Shown piece by piece: positions 56,062 through 64,000 of a DNA stretch of 64,000 bases. Positions within the stretch are counted from its first letter, which is position 1; each line of letters opens with the position of its first letter. This stretch comes from Pseudomonadota bacterium (GTDB lineage: Bacteria > Pseudomonadota > Gammaproteobacteria > Burkholderiales > Methylophilaceae), in NCBI GenBank assembly GCA_029556915.1, contig JAKQIT010000061.1, positions 1 to 64,000 of the forward strand. The letters are read 5' to 3'. A program made the translations under genes and the position numbers. The notes under the pieces were generated by a model. That model saw only the letters and a list, made by a program, of their open reading frames with translations, did not search any database and was not told the DNA's origin.

Positions 56062-57074
56062 CAGCGATGATGAGAAAGATAATCGACAGCAACCCAGGCC
56101 GCCCCAAGGTCGGCTTGGCGCTGGGCAGCGGCTCGGCTCGGGGGCTCGCACATCTTGGCGTAATCCGGGCGATCGAGGATGCTGGCATCGAGGTGGACTT
56201 CATCGCTGGTACTAGCATGGGTGCACTCATCGGGGCGATCCATGCTGCTGGAAAACTAGATGATCTGGAAGATACTTTTCAGACATTCGACTGGAAAAAG
56301 ACGGTTTCCTTCTTCGACGTCATTTTACCCAAGTCTGGCCTGTTCGACGGTGCCAAGATCAGCGACCTAGTGCGCGCGTATGTTCATGCCAACTCGATCG
56401 AGGCGCTGCCAAAACCTTTTGCTGCAGTGGCAACCGATATCGTTAGCGGTGAGGAGGTCGTTATCCGGTCAGGTGACGTGATCGAGGCAGTGCGCGCCAG
56501 CATATCAGTGCCTGGCATTTTTACTCCGGTACGCAGCAACGGGCGAATTCTGGTGGATGGCGGGCTCACTAACCCAGTGCCGGTGAGCGTGGCTCGCGCC
56601 ATGGGAGCCGACATGGTAATCGCGGTTGATCTCAATCACGAAATTATCGCAGGTAAAAATTTCAAACCGCTATTGAATTTGTCCAGAATAAGTCAAAATT
56701 CAGAGCTATCCAGCCAATTCGGACGCTGGGTAGACAGTTACCGCCAGGCTATGCAGGAACTCAAGGCCAAATTGCTTACCCGCGAAACACCTGGTGCGGC
56801 ACAGTTTTCCCGCTGGGCATCGACCGAAGAAGCATTACCGAGTATTTTTGAAGTACTGCTGGCCTCAGTCAACGTCATGGAAACACGCATCACGCAAACG
56901 CGTCTGGGTCTGGAGCAACCAGATATTCTGATCCAGCCGCCGCTGGGTCATATTCGCTTCCTGGAATTTAGCCGTGCCGAAGAAATCATTCATATTGGTT
57001 ATGAACATGCAGCGCAGCAACTCGCGCAAATGGAAATCGGAAGGTTAAAAGGAGCGCATATTGGACACGACTAA
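56058..57074 (+). CDS. Patatin-like phospholipase (RssA type)
   Basis: A 338-residue patatin has the oxyanion loop GLALGSGSARGLAHLG near 17-32, nucleophile Ser in GTSMG near 52 and catalytic Asp in DGGLTNPVPV near 170. No signal peptide is present, so it should act in the cytoplasm or on the inner membrane. The GTG start at 56058 overlaps the AarF stop; ATG 56067 is an alternative. An extra C-terminal ~90 residues extend beyond the patatin core. Confidence 0.9.
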   Translation: MTAMMRKIIDSNPGRPKVGLALGSGSARGLAHLGVIRAIEDAGIEVDFIAGTSMGALIGAIHAAGKLDDLEDTFQTFDWKKTVSFFDVILPKSGLFDGAKISDLVRAYVHANSIEALPKPFAAVATDIVSGEEVVIRSGDVIEAVRASISVPGIFTPVRSNGRILVDGGLTNPVPVSVARAMGADMVIAVDLNHEIIAGKNFKPLLNLSRISQNSELSSQFGRWVDSYRQAMQELKAKLLTRETPGAAQFSRWASTEEALPSIFEVLLASVNVMETRITQTRLGLEQPDILIQPPLGHIRFLEFSRAEEIIHIGYEHAAQQLAQMEIGRLKGAHIGHD

Positions 57075-57187
57075 TACTACCTGATTTGCGGGACTGACAC
57101 TATTGATGGCATACTGGCATGGTGGGTCGAAAGTCGGCTTGAAATCCGTATCACTCAAAGTAACTAAATTCGACCCTATTGAGAGAC

Positions 57188-58360
57188 ATGAATAACTACC
57201 TATTTTTAATTGTATCCAGCTTCCTGGTAATAGTGGGCGGTCTAGCCGCTCCACCTGCCATTGCAGGGTCGGCTTGGCTTATTGCAACTCCTGATGAGAC
57301 TGCGCGGGCGGGCGCGCCTATCATGCTTGAAATCATCAAACCAGTGACCCAGACCGAGTGGCCATTGACGCTCAGACTCAGGTTAGTGCGCGACGACAGG
57401 GCGCTGGAAGTGGAACTTGCTATCGTAGATCCAGTTTTGACAGAGGACACACGCCGAACGTATCGCGGGGTATTGCCAGATCATCTATCAGGGCTGGTTC
57501 GGGCACATCTGGCTGGAGCCGAATCGAACCGGCTGGCCCTCGTCGTCACAGCCGCCGATCCGATCGAGCGGATGCGTGCGCCCATGTATAGCGACACGAG
57601 GCCCGTCACGCGATCCAGCGGTACAGGCAGCAAATTATTTGCCACGGACGAACCGGCGTTGTCGGCCAATGAGCCCATGTACTTTGTCGCGGGTGATGGT
57701 GGTGGAGCCGCTGCCCGATTCCAATTGAGCTTCAAGTACCGGTTTTTCGACCCTGATAGCTATCCGGTGCAGAGGATTCCATTTCTATCCCGTCTGCATT
57801 TCGGCTATACGCAGACTTCAATCTGGGATCTGGGCGCCAATTCGTCGCCATTTCGCGATACCAGCTACCGGCCCAGTCTCTTTTGGCAGGGAGAGACTCA
57901 CGATGAAAGCCGCCTGATGCCCGAGGTGCTACGCGCCGGTTTCGAGCACGAATCAAATGGCAAGGATGGCGTAAATTCGCGCAGCATCAACACGCTCTTC
58001 GCGCAGCCCGTCTGGCGCACTGAATTTTCGGATGGACACACGCTGATCTTCGCACCCAAGGTTTATGGCTATCTGGAAAAATCAGACAACCCGGACATCC
58101 AGCGCTACCGGGGTTACGTGGACTGGATTCTCCGCTATGGCCACGAGGACAGCTGGCTTTTGGCGACGCAGTTACGCAACGGTACCTCAGGGCATGGTAG
58201 CGCCCAGCTCGATCTTTCCTACCCGCTACGCCAACCGATTTTCGCCCGCACCGGCGGCTTCCTGCACTTCCAGCTATTCAAGGGGTACGGTGAAAGTCTG
58301 CTCGACTACAACCTAGACCGTGGGACGCAAGTGAGGATTGGATTTTCAATTGTCCGCTGA
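57188..58360 (+). CDS. pldA: Outer-membrane phospholipase A (PldA/OMPLA)
   Basis: OMPLA hydrolyses phospholipids that reach the outer leaflet of the outer membrane. The protein has a signal peptide (LFLIVSSFLVIVGGL...AIAG) and an N-terminal extension of about 160 residues. A 12-strand barrel domain follows: FGYTQTSIWDLGANSSPFRD, catalytic His and Ser in FEHESNGKDG, and end motif GYGESLLDYNLDRG. The catalytic pattern HxSNG is intact. Length is 390 residues, longer than E. coli PldA because of the N-terminal domain. ATG 57188 chosen over the TTG three codons earlier. Confidence 0.92.
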   Translation: MNNYLFLIVSSFLVIVGGLAAPPAIAGSAWLIATPDETARAGAPIMLEIIKPVTQTEWPLTLRLRLVRDDRALEVELAIVDPVLTEDTRRTYRGVLPDHLSGLVRAHLAGAESNRLALVVTAADPIERMRAPMYSDTRPVTRSSGTGSKLFATDEPALSANEPMYFVAGDGGGAAARFQLSFKYRFFDPDSYPVQRIPFLSRLHFGYTQTSIWDLGANSSPFRDTSYRPSLFWQGETHDESRLMPEVLRAGFEHESNGKDGVNSRSINTLFAQPVWRTEFSDGHTLIFAPKVYGYLEKSDNPDIQRYRGYVDWILRYGHEDSWLLATQLRNGTSGHGSAQLDLSYPLRQPIFARTGGFLHFQLFKGYGESLLDYNLDRGTQVRIGFSIVR

Positions 58361-58375
58361 TGAGAGAGTGTCACT

Positions 58376-59857
58376 ATGAAAAGATGTGGGCCTAAATATG
58401 GACATCTGCGCAGTGTGGTCTCCCTGTGCGCACTGGCTGGTGCGTTGGCACTGGACGGTTGCTCACTGGCTCCACCTTATAAAGCACCATCGCTGCCGGT
58501 CGCCACGGCCTATCCCGCCGATACCCGGATGCAACCGAACGAAACGATCGAAGGCCGCATCGCCGCCGAGACCGCCTGGCGCGACTATTTCGTTGATCCG
58601 CATCTACGAGCGCTCATTGCACGGGCACTGGATAACAGTCGCGACCTGAAAAACGCGGTACTGCGCGTCGCGGAAGCCCGCGCCGCTTATGGCATCCAGC
58701 GGGCTGACCAGTTGCCGACCATTGCGGCCACGGCCAATGGCAGCCGGGCACGTGTGCCGGGCGACCTCAACATGAGCGGGCAATCCATTGTCAGCAGCCA
58801 GTATCAGGTGGGCGCGGGGCTGGCCACTTGGGAGTTGGACTTCTGGGGCCGAGTGCGCAACCTGAAGGATGCCGCGCTGGAAAACTATCTGGCCACCGAT
58901 GAGGCGCGCCGCGCAATCACGCTCAGCCTGATTGCCCAAGTAGCGGACAGTTATCTGGTGTTGCGCGAACTGGATGAGCGCATCGCGCTGGCGCGGCAGA
59001 CCATCGCCAGCCGCGAGGAATCGTTGCGCATTTTTAAGCGGCGCTTTGAAGTCGGTGCGATCGCAAAGATGGACCTGGTGCAAGTAGAAGTTCTGCTGCA
59101 ACAGGCACAAACCCTGGCCGCGCAACTCGAACAGGGGCGAGCCGTCCAGGCGCATGCGCTGACTTTGCTGATCGGCTCGCCGCTACCGCCCTTGCAGGAA
59201 AATACCGGTTTCAGTGATAATGCAGTGGCGCGTGAACTGCGCGTTGGCCTGCCCTCCGACCTGCTGTTGCAACGCCCCGATATCGTCGCGGCCGAGCATC
59301 AACTGCGTGCCGCCCAAGCCAACATCGGCGCGGCGCGCGCGGCCTTTTTTCCGCGCATTACCTTGACCGGTTCGGCGGGTACCGCCAGCGCTGGGCTCGA
59401 TGGCCTGTTCGATTCCGGCAGCCGCGCCTGGAACTTCCTGCCCAGCCTTTCCCTGCCGATTTTCGATGCCGGGCGCAACCGCGCCAACCTTGATTTGGCC
59501 GAAGTCCGTCGCAACCTGGCGGTGACGAATTATGAAAAGACCGTGCAGGCGGCCTTCCGTGATGTGTCCGATGCCTTATCCGCCCGCCACTGGCTGACTG
59601 AACAGGTGCGCATCGCACAGGCGACGCTGGCGGCGCAAACCGAACGTGCGCGGCTATCCCAGTTGCGTTATGACAATGGCAGCACCCCTTATTTTGAAGT
59701 CCTGGATGCCCAGCGCGACCTGCTCACGGCCGAGCAGCAACTGGTACAAACGCGCCGCGCCCTGCTCTCAAGCCGCGTAAGCCTGTACGCAGCGCTGGGC
59801 GGCGGCAGCCAGGAATTTGCCGCCCCGGTGGATACGGCAACCCACTCGGCAAATTAA
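58376..59857 (+). CDS. Outer-membrane efflux factor (OprM/NodT family)
   Basis: A 493-residue lipoprotein has lipobox ALDGC near 29, ALDNSRDLKNAVLRVAEARA (first repeat), midpoint LLQRPDIVAAEHQLRAAQAN and second repeat GSTPYFEVLDAQRDLLTAEQ. It is the TolC-like channel for the adaptor and ABC exporter that follow. E. coli uses the general TolC for the equivalent YhiI-RbbA-YhhJ set, so a dedicated channel here is notable. It starts 15 bp after pldA. Confidence 0.93.
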   Translation: MKRCGPKYGHLRSVVSLCALAGALALDGCSLAPPYKAPSLPVATAYPADTRMQPNETIEGRIAAETAWRDYFVDPHLRALIARALDNSRDLKNAVLRVAEARAAYGIQRADQLPTIAATANGSRARVPGDLNMSGQSIVSSQYQVGAGLATWELDFWGRVRNLKDAALENYLATDEARRAITLSLIAQVADSYLVLRELDERIALARQTIASREESLRIFKRRFEVGAIAKMDLVQVEVLLQQAQTLAAQLEQGRAVQAHALTLLIGSPLPPLQENTGFSDNAVARELRVGLPSDLLLQRPDIVAAEHQLRAAQANIGAARAAFFPRITLTGSAGTASAGLDGLFDSGSRAWNFLPSLSLPIFDAGRNRANLDLAEVRRNLAVTNYEKTVQAAFRDVSDALSARHWLTEQVRIAQATLAAQTERARLSQLRYDNGSTPYFEVLDAQRDLLTAEQQLVQTRRALLSSRVSLYAALGGGSQEFAAPVDTATHSAN

Positions 59858-59883
59858 AACAACAGCACACACGAGAACTCACC

Positions 59884-60966
59884 ATGAATCCATTAAGCCC
59901 TGCACTCAAGAAAAACCTGTTCCTGGCCGCGGCGGCCATTGTCATTGCGCTGATCGCCTGGGGCGTGTGGACGATGACCCGCCCGAAAGGCCTGGGCGAA
60001 GGCTTTGTCAGCGGCAATGGCCGTATCGAAGCCACCGAGATCGATGTCGCCTCCAGGTATCCGGGGCGCGTGGTCGAGATTTTCGTCTTCGAAGGGGATT
60101 TCGTGCAGGCAGGTCAGGTGCTGGCACAAATGCAGATCGATGTACTCACCGCGCAGCGCGATGAGGCGCGCGCCCAGCAGCAACAGGCGATTACCGGCGT
60201 AGCGAGCGCCGAAGCGCAAGCGAGGATGCGTGAAAGTGAGTTGGCGGCGGCGCAAGCCATCGTGGTGCAGCGCGCGAGTGAGCTGGATAACGCCAAGCGG
60301 CGCCTGGCTCGTTCGCAAACGCTATCGCGTGAAGGCGCGACATCCATCCAGCAACTAGACGACGATCAGGCGGCAGTGTATAACGCCCAAGCCGCATTGG
60401 CTGCGGCCGAAGCCCAGGCGAAAGCGGCCGCAGCGGCCATTGTGGCAAGCAAGTCACAAGTCACAGGCGCACGCGCCGCCATCGAGGCCGCCACCGCGAC
60501 GATTGCGCGCATCGATGCGGACATCAAGGACAGCCAGCTCAAGGCGCCGCGCGATGGCCGCGTACAGTATCGCGTGGCCCAGCCTGGCGAAGTGCTGGGT
60601 GCCGGCGGCAAGGTACTCAATATGGTGGATCTGAGCGATGTCTATATGACATTCTTCCTGCCCGAGACGGTGGCCGGAAAAGTAGCGCTGGGCAGCGAGG
60701 TGCGTCTTGTACTGGATGCCGCGCCCGGCTCTGTGGTTCCCGCGCGAGTGTCGTTCGTCGCGAGTGTTGCGCAATTTACGCCGAAAACAGTGGAAACCGC
60801 GGTTGAACGACAAAAGCTCATGTTCCGGGTGAAAGCCCGCATCGATCCAGAGTTGCTGAAAAAACACCTGAAGCAGGTCAAGACCGGCCTGCCCGGCATG
60901 GCCTGGATCAAACTGGACCGGCAGGCCGAGTGGCCTGAGTCGCTCAAGATCAAGGTCGCTGAGTGA
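59884..60966 (+). CDS. HlyD/YhiI-like membrane fusion protein
   Basis: A 360-residue adaptor has one N-terminal span (FLAAAAIVIALIAWGVWTM) and a lipoyl half FVSGNGRIEATEIDVASRYP. A long Ala/Gln-rich coiled coil (about 80-220) follows, then QLKAPRDGRVQYRVAQPGEV and a beta domain (YMTFFLPETVAGKVALGSEV). It should bridge the ABC exporter and the outer-membrane channel. Similar to YhiI of the RbbA locus. Confidence 0.92.
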   Translation: MNPLSPALKKNLFLAAAAIVIALIAWGVWTMTRPKGLGEGFVSGNGRIEATEIDVASRYPGRVVEIFVFEGDFVQAGQVLAQMQIDVLTAQRDEARAQQQQAITGVASAEAQARMRESELAAAQAIVVQRASELDNAKRRLARSQTLSREGATSIQQLDDDQAAVYNAQAALAAAEAQAKAAAAAIVASKSQVTGARAAIEAATATIARIDADIKDSQLKAPRDGRVQYRVAQPGEVLGAGGKVLNMVDLSDVYMTFFLPETVAGKVALGSEVRLVLDAAPGSVVPARVSFVASVAQFTPKTVETAVERQKLMFRVKARIDPELLKKHLKQVKTGLPGMAWIKLDRQAEWPESLKIKVAE

Positions 60967-60976
60967 GGGCGGCTAA

Positions 60977-63769
60977 GTGACACTTGCCACATCCAGCACC
61001 ACCCATGTAAATATGTCAGGCGCGCCAAGTGGCCTGGTCGCGCGCCTGTCCGGTGTCAGCCTGCGCTATGCCAAGACGATAGCGCTGGATGCCGTTGATC
61101 TGGCGGTGCCCGCTGGCTGCATGGTCGGGCTGATCGGCCCGGATGGCGTCGGCAAGTCCAGTCTGCTGGCCTTGATTTCCGGCGCGCGTAGGGTGCAGCA
61201 AGGCACTGTGGAGGTGCTTGGCGGCAACATGCAATCAAGACGCCACCGCGACCGGGTATGCCCCGCCATTGCCTACATGCCACAAGGTCTGGGCAAGAAT
61301 CTCTACCCGGCCCTGTCGGTCGAAGACAATCTGCAATTCTTCGGTCGCCTGTTCGGCCACAATGCGGTTGAACGCAGACGGCGCATCGACGAACTGACGA
61401 AAGCGACGGGCCTCCATGCTTTCCTTGATCGTCCGGCAGGCAAACTGTCAGGCGGGATGAAGCAGAAATTAGGCTTGTGCTGCGCCCTGATCCACGACCC
61501 GGATATGCTGATTCTTGATGAACCAACCACCGGGGTCGATCCGCTGGCGCGCACGCAATTCTGGTCACTGATTGCCCATATCCGTGAAGCGCGTCCGGGC
61601 ATGAGCGTGATGATCGCCACCGCTTACATGGAGGAGGCAGAACGCTTCGACTGGCTGGTGGCGATGGACGCGGGACGGATTCTCACCACAGGATCGCCCA
61701 AAGAACTGCACGAACGCACCGGCACTGCGACGCTGGAAGCGGCCTTCATCGCACTGCTGCCGGAAGAAAAAAAACGCGGCCATCGGGCAGTCGTGGTGCC
61801 GCCGTTTGCCGACGGCGAGAATGTTGCCATCGAAGCGCGCGACCTGACCATGCGCTTCGGAGATTTCACGGCGGTCGACCGCGTCAACTTCCGCATCCAC
61901 CGCGGTGAGATTTTCGGCTTCCTCGGCTCCAACGGTTGTGGCAAGACCACCACCATGAAGATGCTCACCGGTCTCTTGCCACCGTCTGAGGGCGAAGCCT
62001 GGCTGTTCGGACAGAAAGTGGACGCGCGCGACATCACCACGCGACGGCGTGTCGGCTATATGTCGCAGGCGTTTTCGCTGTACTCCGAACTCAGCGTCGA
62101 GCAGAATCTGGTGCTGCATGCGCGCCTGTTCAGCGTGCCAGAATCGGCAATCCCGTCGCGGGTAAGCGAACTTTTGACTCGTTTTGGGCTGGACGGCGTG
62201 CCCGATGCCATGCCCGACAAATTGTCGCTCGGCATGCGCCAGCGCCTGTCGCTGGCGGTAGCGCTGGTGCATGCACCGGAACTGCTGATCCTGGACGAAC
62301 CGACCTCGGGTGTTGATCCAGTAGCACGCGATGCCTTCTGGCAGTTCCTTGTCGATCTGTCGCGCACTGACAAGGTAACAATCTTCATCTCGACCCACTT
62401 CATGAATGAGGCTGAGCGCTGCGACCGCATTTCGCTAATGAATGACGGGCAGGTGCTGGCCAGCGACGCGCCAGAGGAGATTGTCAAAAAGCGCGGCGCC
62501 AGGACGCTGGAAGAAGCTTTTATCGCTTATTTGAAGGATGCAGACCCGGCCGATGCAGAGGATATACCCGATACCACGACCTGGGCGCCTGTTTCTGCCG
62601 CGTCTCAAGGCATATCGGCGCACCCGCGGATGCGGCATCGCGGCTTCAATTTTGCGCGCGCCTTCAGCTATACCCTGCGTGAGGCGCTGGAACTGCGGCG
62701 TGACCCGGTGCGTTTAGTGATGGCGCTGTTCGGCAGCCTGATCCTGATGCTCATCATGGGCTACGGCATCACCATGGATGTGAACGATCTTAGCTACGCC
62801 GTGCTGGACCGCGACCAGACCAGCCTCAGCCAGAACTATGCCTTGAACCTCTCCGGTTCGCGCTATTTTCTAGAGCACCCGCCGATTACCGACTATGCCG
62901 ACCTCGACCGGCGCATGCGTAGCGGCGAACTGTCGCTGGCCATTGAAATTCCGTCGGGCTTCGCGCGCGACGTGCAGCGCGGTACCCCGGTGCAGATCGG
63001 CGCCTGGATCGACGGCGCGATGCCGCAGAGGGCAGAAACCGTGCAGGGTTATGTGCAGGGCATGCACCAGGGCTGGTTGATCGATATCGCCAAAACCCGC
63101 TTCGGTCAGGACATTGCAGCCGGTGCGGCCAGCATCGAGACACGCTTTCGCTACAACCCGGACGTGAAGAGCCTGCCGGCGATGGTGCCGGCCGTAATTC
63201 CCCTGTTGTTGATGATGATCCCGGCCATGCTTACCGCGCTATCCGTAGTGCGCGAAAAGGAGTTGGGCTCGATCATAAATCTCTATGTCACGCCCGTGAC
63301 CCGCAGCGAATTCCTGATCGGCAAGCAAATCCCTTACATCGTGCTGGCCATGCTCAATTTTCTGCTGATGACCCTGTTGGCCGTGACCCTGTTCGGCGTC
63401 CCGGTCAAGGGCAGCTTCATGACCATTCTGCTGGGGACGCTGATCTATGTCGGTTTCTCCACCGGCTTCGGTCTGTTCGCCTCCACCTTTACGCGCAGCC
63501 AGATTGCGGCCATGTTCTTTGCCATGATCGGATCCATGCTGCCAGCCATCCAGTTCTCCGGCATGATCAACCCGGTCTCGACGCTCGAAGGCGCAGGCCG
63601 GCTGGTCGGTGAAATTTACCCGGCCACGTACTACATCACTATCAGCCGCGGCGTGTTCAACAAGGCACTGGGGTTTGCCGATCTGCAAGTGACATTTGTG
63701 CCGATGCTCGTGGCGGCCGTGGTTATCCTCTGCCTGTCCATCGCCCTATTGAAAAAACAGGAAAAATAA
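60977..63769 (+). CDS. RbbA-like ABC exporter: two ATPase domains fused to ABC-2 permease
   Basis: 930 residues contain ATPase 1 (Walker [10 protein letters not shown] near 56, [19 protein letters not shown]) and ATPase 2 (GSNGCGKTT near 317, [20 protein letters not shown]). Residues 550-930 are an ABC-2 permease with one helix, a periplasmic region and five further helices. This layout matches RbbA/YhiH, first described as ribosome-associated, though its neighbours make an exporter more likely. The start is GTG. ATG at 61013 is possible. Confidence 0.92.
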   Translation: MTLATSSTTHVNMSGAPSGLVARLSGVSLRYAKTIALDAVDLAVPAGCMVGLIGPDGVGKSSLLALISGARRVQQGTVEVLGGNMQSRRHRDRVCPAIAYMPQGLGKNLYPALSVEDNLQFFGRLFGHNAVERRRRIDELTKATGLHAFLDRPAGKLSGGMKQKLGLCCALIHDPDMLILDEPTTGVDPLARTQFWSLIAHIREARPGMSVMIATAYMEEAERFDWLVAMDAGRILTTGSPKELHERTGTATLEAAFIALLPEEKKRGHRAVVVPPFADGENVAIEARDLTMRFGDFTAVDRVNFRIHRGEIFGFLGSNGCGKTTTMKMLTGLLPPSEGEAWLFGQKVDARDITTRRRVGYMSQAFSLYSELSVEQNLVLHARLFSVPESAIPSRVSELLTRFGLDGVPDAMPDKLSLGMRQRLSLAVALVHAPELLILDEPTSGVDPVARDAFWQFLVDLSRTDKVTIFISTHFMNEAERCDRISLMNDGQVLASDAPEEIVKKRGARTLEEAFIAYLKDADPADAEDIPDTTTWAPVSAASQGISAHPRMRHRGFNFARAFSYTLREALELRRDPVRLVMALFGSLILMLIMGYGITMDVNDLSYAVLDRDQTSLSQNYALNLSGSRYFLEHPPITDYADLDRRMRSGELSLAIEIPSGFARDVQRGTPVQIGAWIDGAMPQRAETVQGYVQGMHQGWLIDIAKTRFGQDIAAGAASIETRFRYNPDVKSLPAMVPAVIPLLLMMIPAMLTALSVVREKELGSIINLYVTPVTRSEFLIGKQIPYIVLAMLNFLLMTLLAVTLFGVPVKGSFMTILLGTLIYVGFSTGFGLFASTFTRSQIAAMFFAMIGSMLPAIQFSGMINPVSTLEGAGRLVGEIYPATYYITISRGVFNKALGFADLQVTFVPMLVAAVVILCLSIALLKKQEK

Positions 63770-63771
63770 TT

Positions 63772-64000
63772 ATGAGCCGAGCATCCAACATCTACCGTTT
63801 GGGCATCAAGGAGCTGTGGAGCCTGCTGCGCGATCCGATCATGCTGGTGCTGATCGCCTACAGCTTCACTTTTCAGGTCTACATCGCCGCCACCGCCATG
63901 CCGGAGACGCTCAGCAATGTGCCGATCGCGATCGTCGACGAGGATGACTCGCCGCTATCGGCACGTATCACCTCGGCTCTGCGTCCGCCGCAATTCATGC
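63772..64000 (+). CDS. ABC-2 type permease (YhhJ-like), cut by window edge
   Basis: Only the first 76 codons are visible. RLGIKELWSLLRDPIMLVLI and YIAATAMPETLSNVPIAIVD are characteristic of YhhJ/YbhR-type permease starts (cytoplasmic helix, first span, periplasmic domain). It begins 2 bp after the RbbA-like stop and completes the exporter. Confidence 0.9.
   Translation, partial: MSRASNIYRLGIKELWSLLRDPIMLVLIAYSFTFQVYIAATAMPETLSNVPIAIVDEDDSPLSARITSALRPPQFM

Noticed and set aside
61565..62398. 277-codon ORF antisense to the RbbA-like gene
   Set aside because: Shadow of the duplicated ATPase domains; His/Gln/Arg-rich with no recognisable domain.

Overview
The window reads as a betaproteobacterial chromosome, most likely a Methylophilaceae/Methylotenera-type methylotroph (inferred from gene content, moderate A+T richness and an MSHA-like pilus locus; no rRNA is present to confirm it). 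From 1 to about 35.0 kb it is ordinary core chromosome. From about 35.03 kb to the right edge it appears to be a genomic island integrated in a tRNA-Phe gene.

Core part. 0.5-9.6 kb is the translation/RNA-metabolism block rimP-nusA-infB-rbfA-truB, rpsO and pnp, with a terminator-like hairpin in the rimP leader and clear terminators after rpsO and pnp. Then come an unannotated 35-residue membrane protein (minus strand), dksA, folD and three tRNAs (Pro-UGG, Arg-UCU, His-GUG). 11.9-25.8 kb is a compact MSHA-type pilus assembly locus: a sigma-54 response regulator, MshM-, MshL-, MshN-, MshE- and MshG-like proteins, a fused MshI/PilM-PilN protein, MshJ- and MshK-like proteins and two prepilin-like proteins. 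25.8-34.9 kb holds moeB/thiF, a stomatin/nfeD pair, a photolyase-like protein whose domains seem to be in reversed order, lemA with a GIDE-like membrane protein behind a sigma-54-type site, valS, and a rhodanese/TusA pair.

A dispersed, structured intergenic repeat of about 65 bp occurs five times in this core part, with a sixth hairpin-only copy in opposite orientation. It is absent from the island.

Island. A 3' fragment of tRNA-Phe (35026-35073) and a P4-type integrase mark the left border. Next are two small unknown/HTH genes, 24-bp iterons, an IS21-type istB-istA pair with an AlpA-like gene and a 326-residue unknown protein, and an RND efflux operon (membrane fusion protein, pump, outer-membrane factor, TetR) with a divergent marR and two perfect or near-perfect operator palindromes. 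Near 49.35 kb base composition shifts sharply to high G+C. The high-GC part carries uspA, emrB-emrA-marR, an AT-rich scar with an IS5-like transposase remnant, and then a tight same-strand cluster: unknown helical protein, AarF/UbiB kinase, patatin lipase, outer-membrane phospholipase A, outer-membrane factor, HlyD adaptor, RbbA-like double-ATPase exporter and an ABC-2 permease cut by the window edge. This last cluster, phospholipid-acting enzymes joined to a complete tripartite ABC exporter, is the best candidate for a new functional system. The island carries three separate efflux systems, so its payload looks like envelope stress and toxic-compound resistance.
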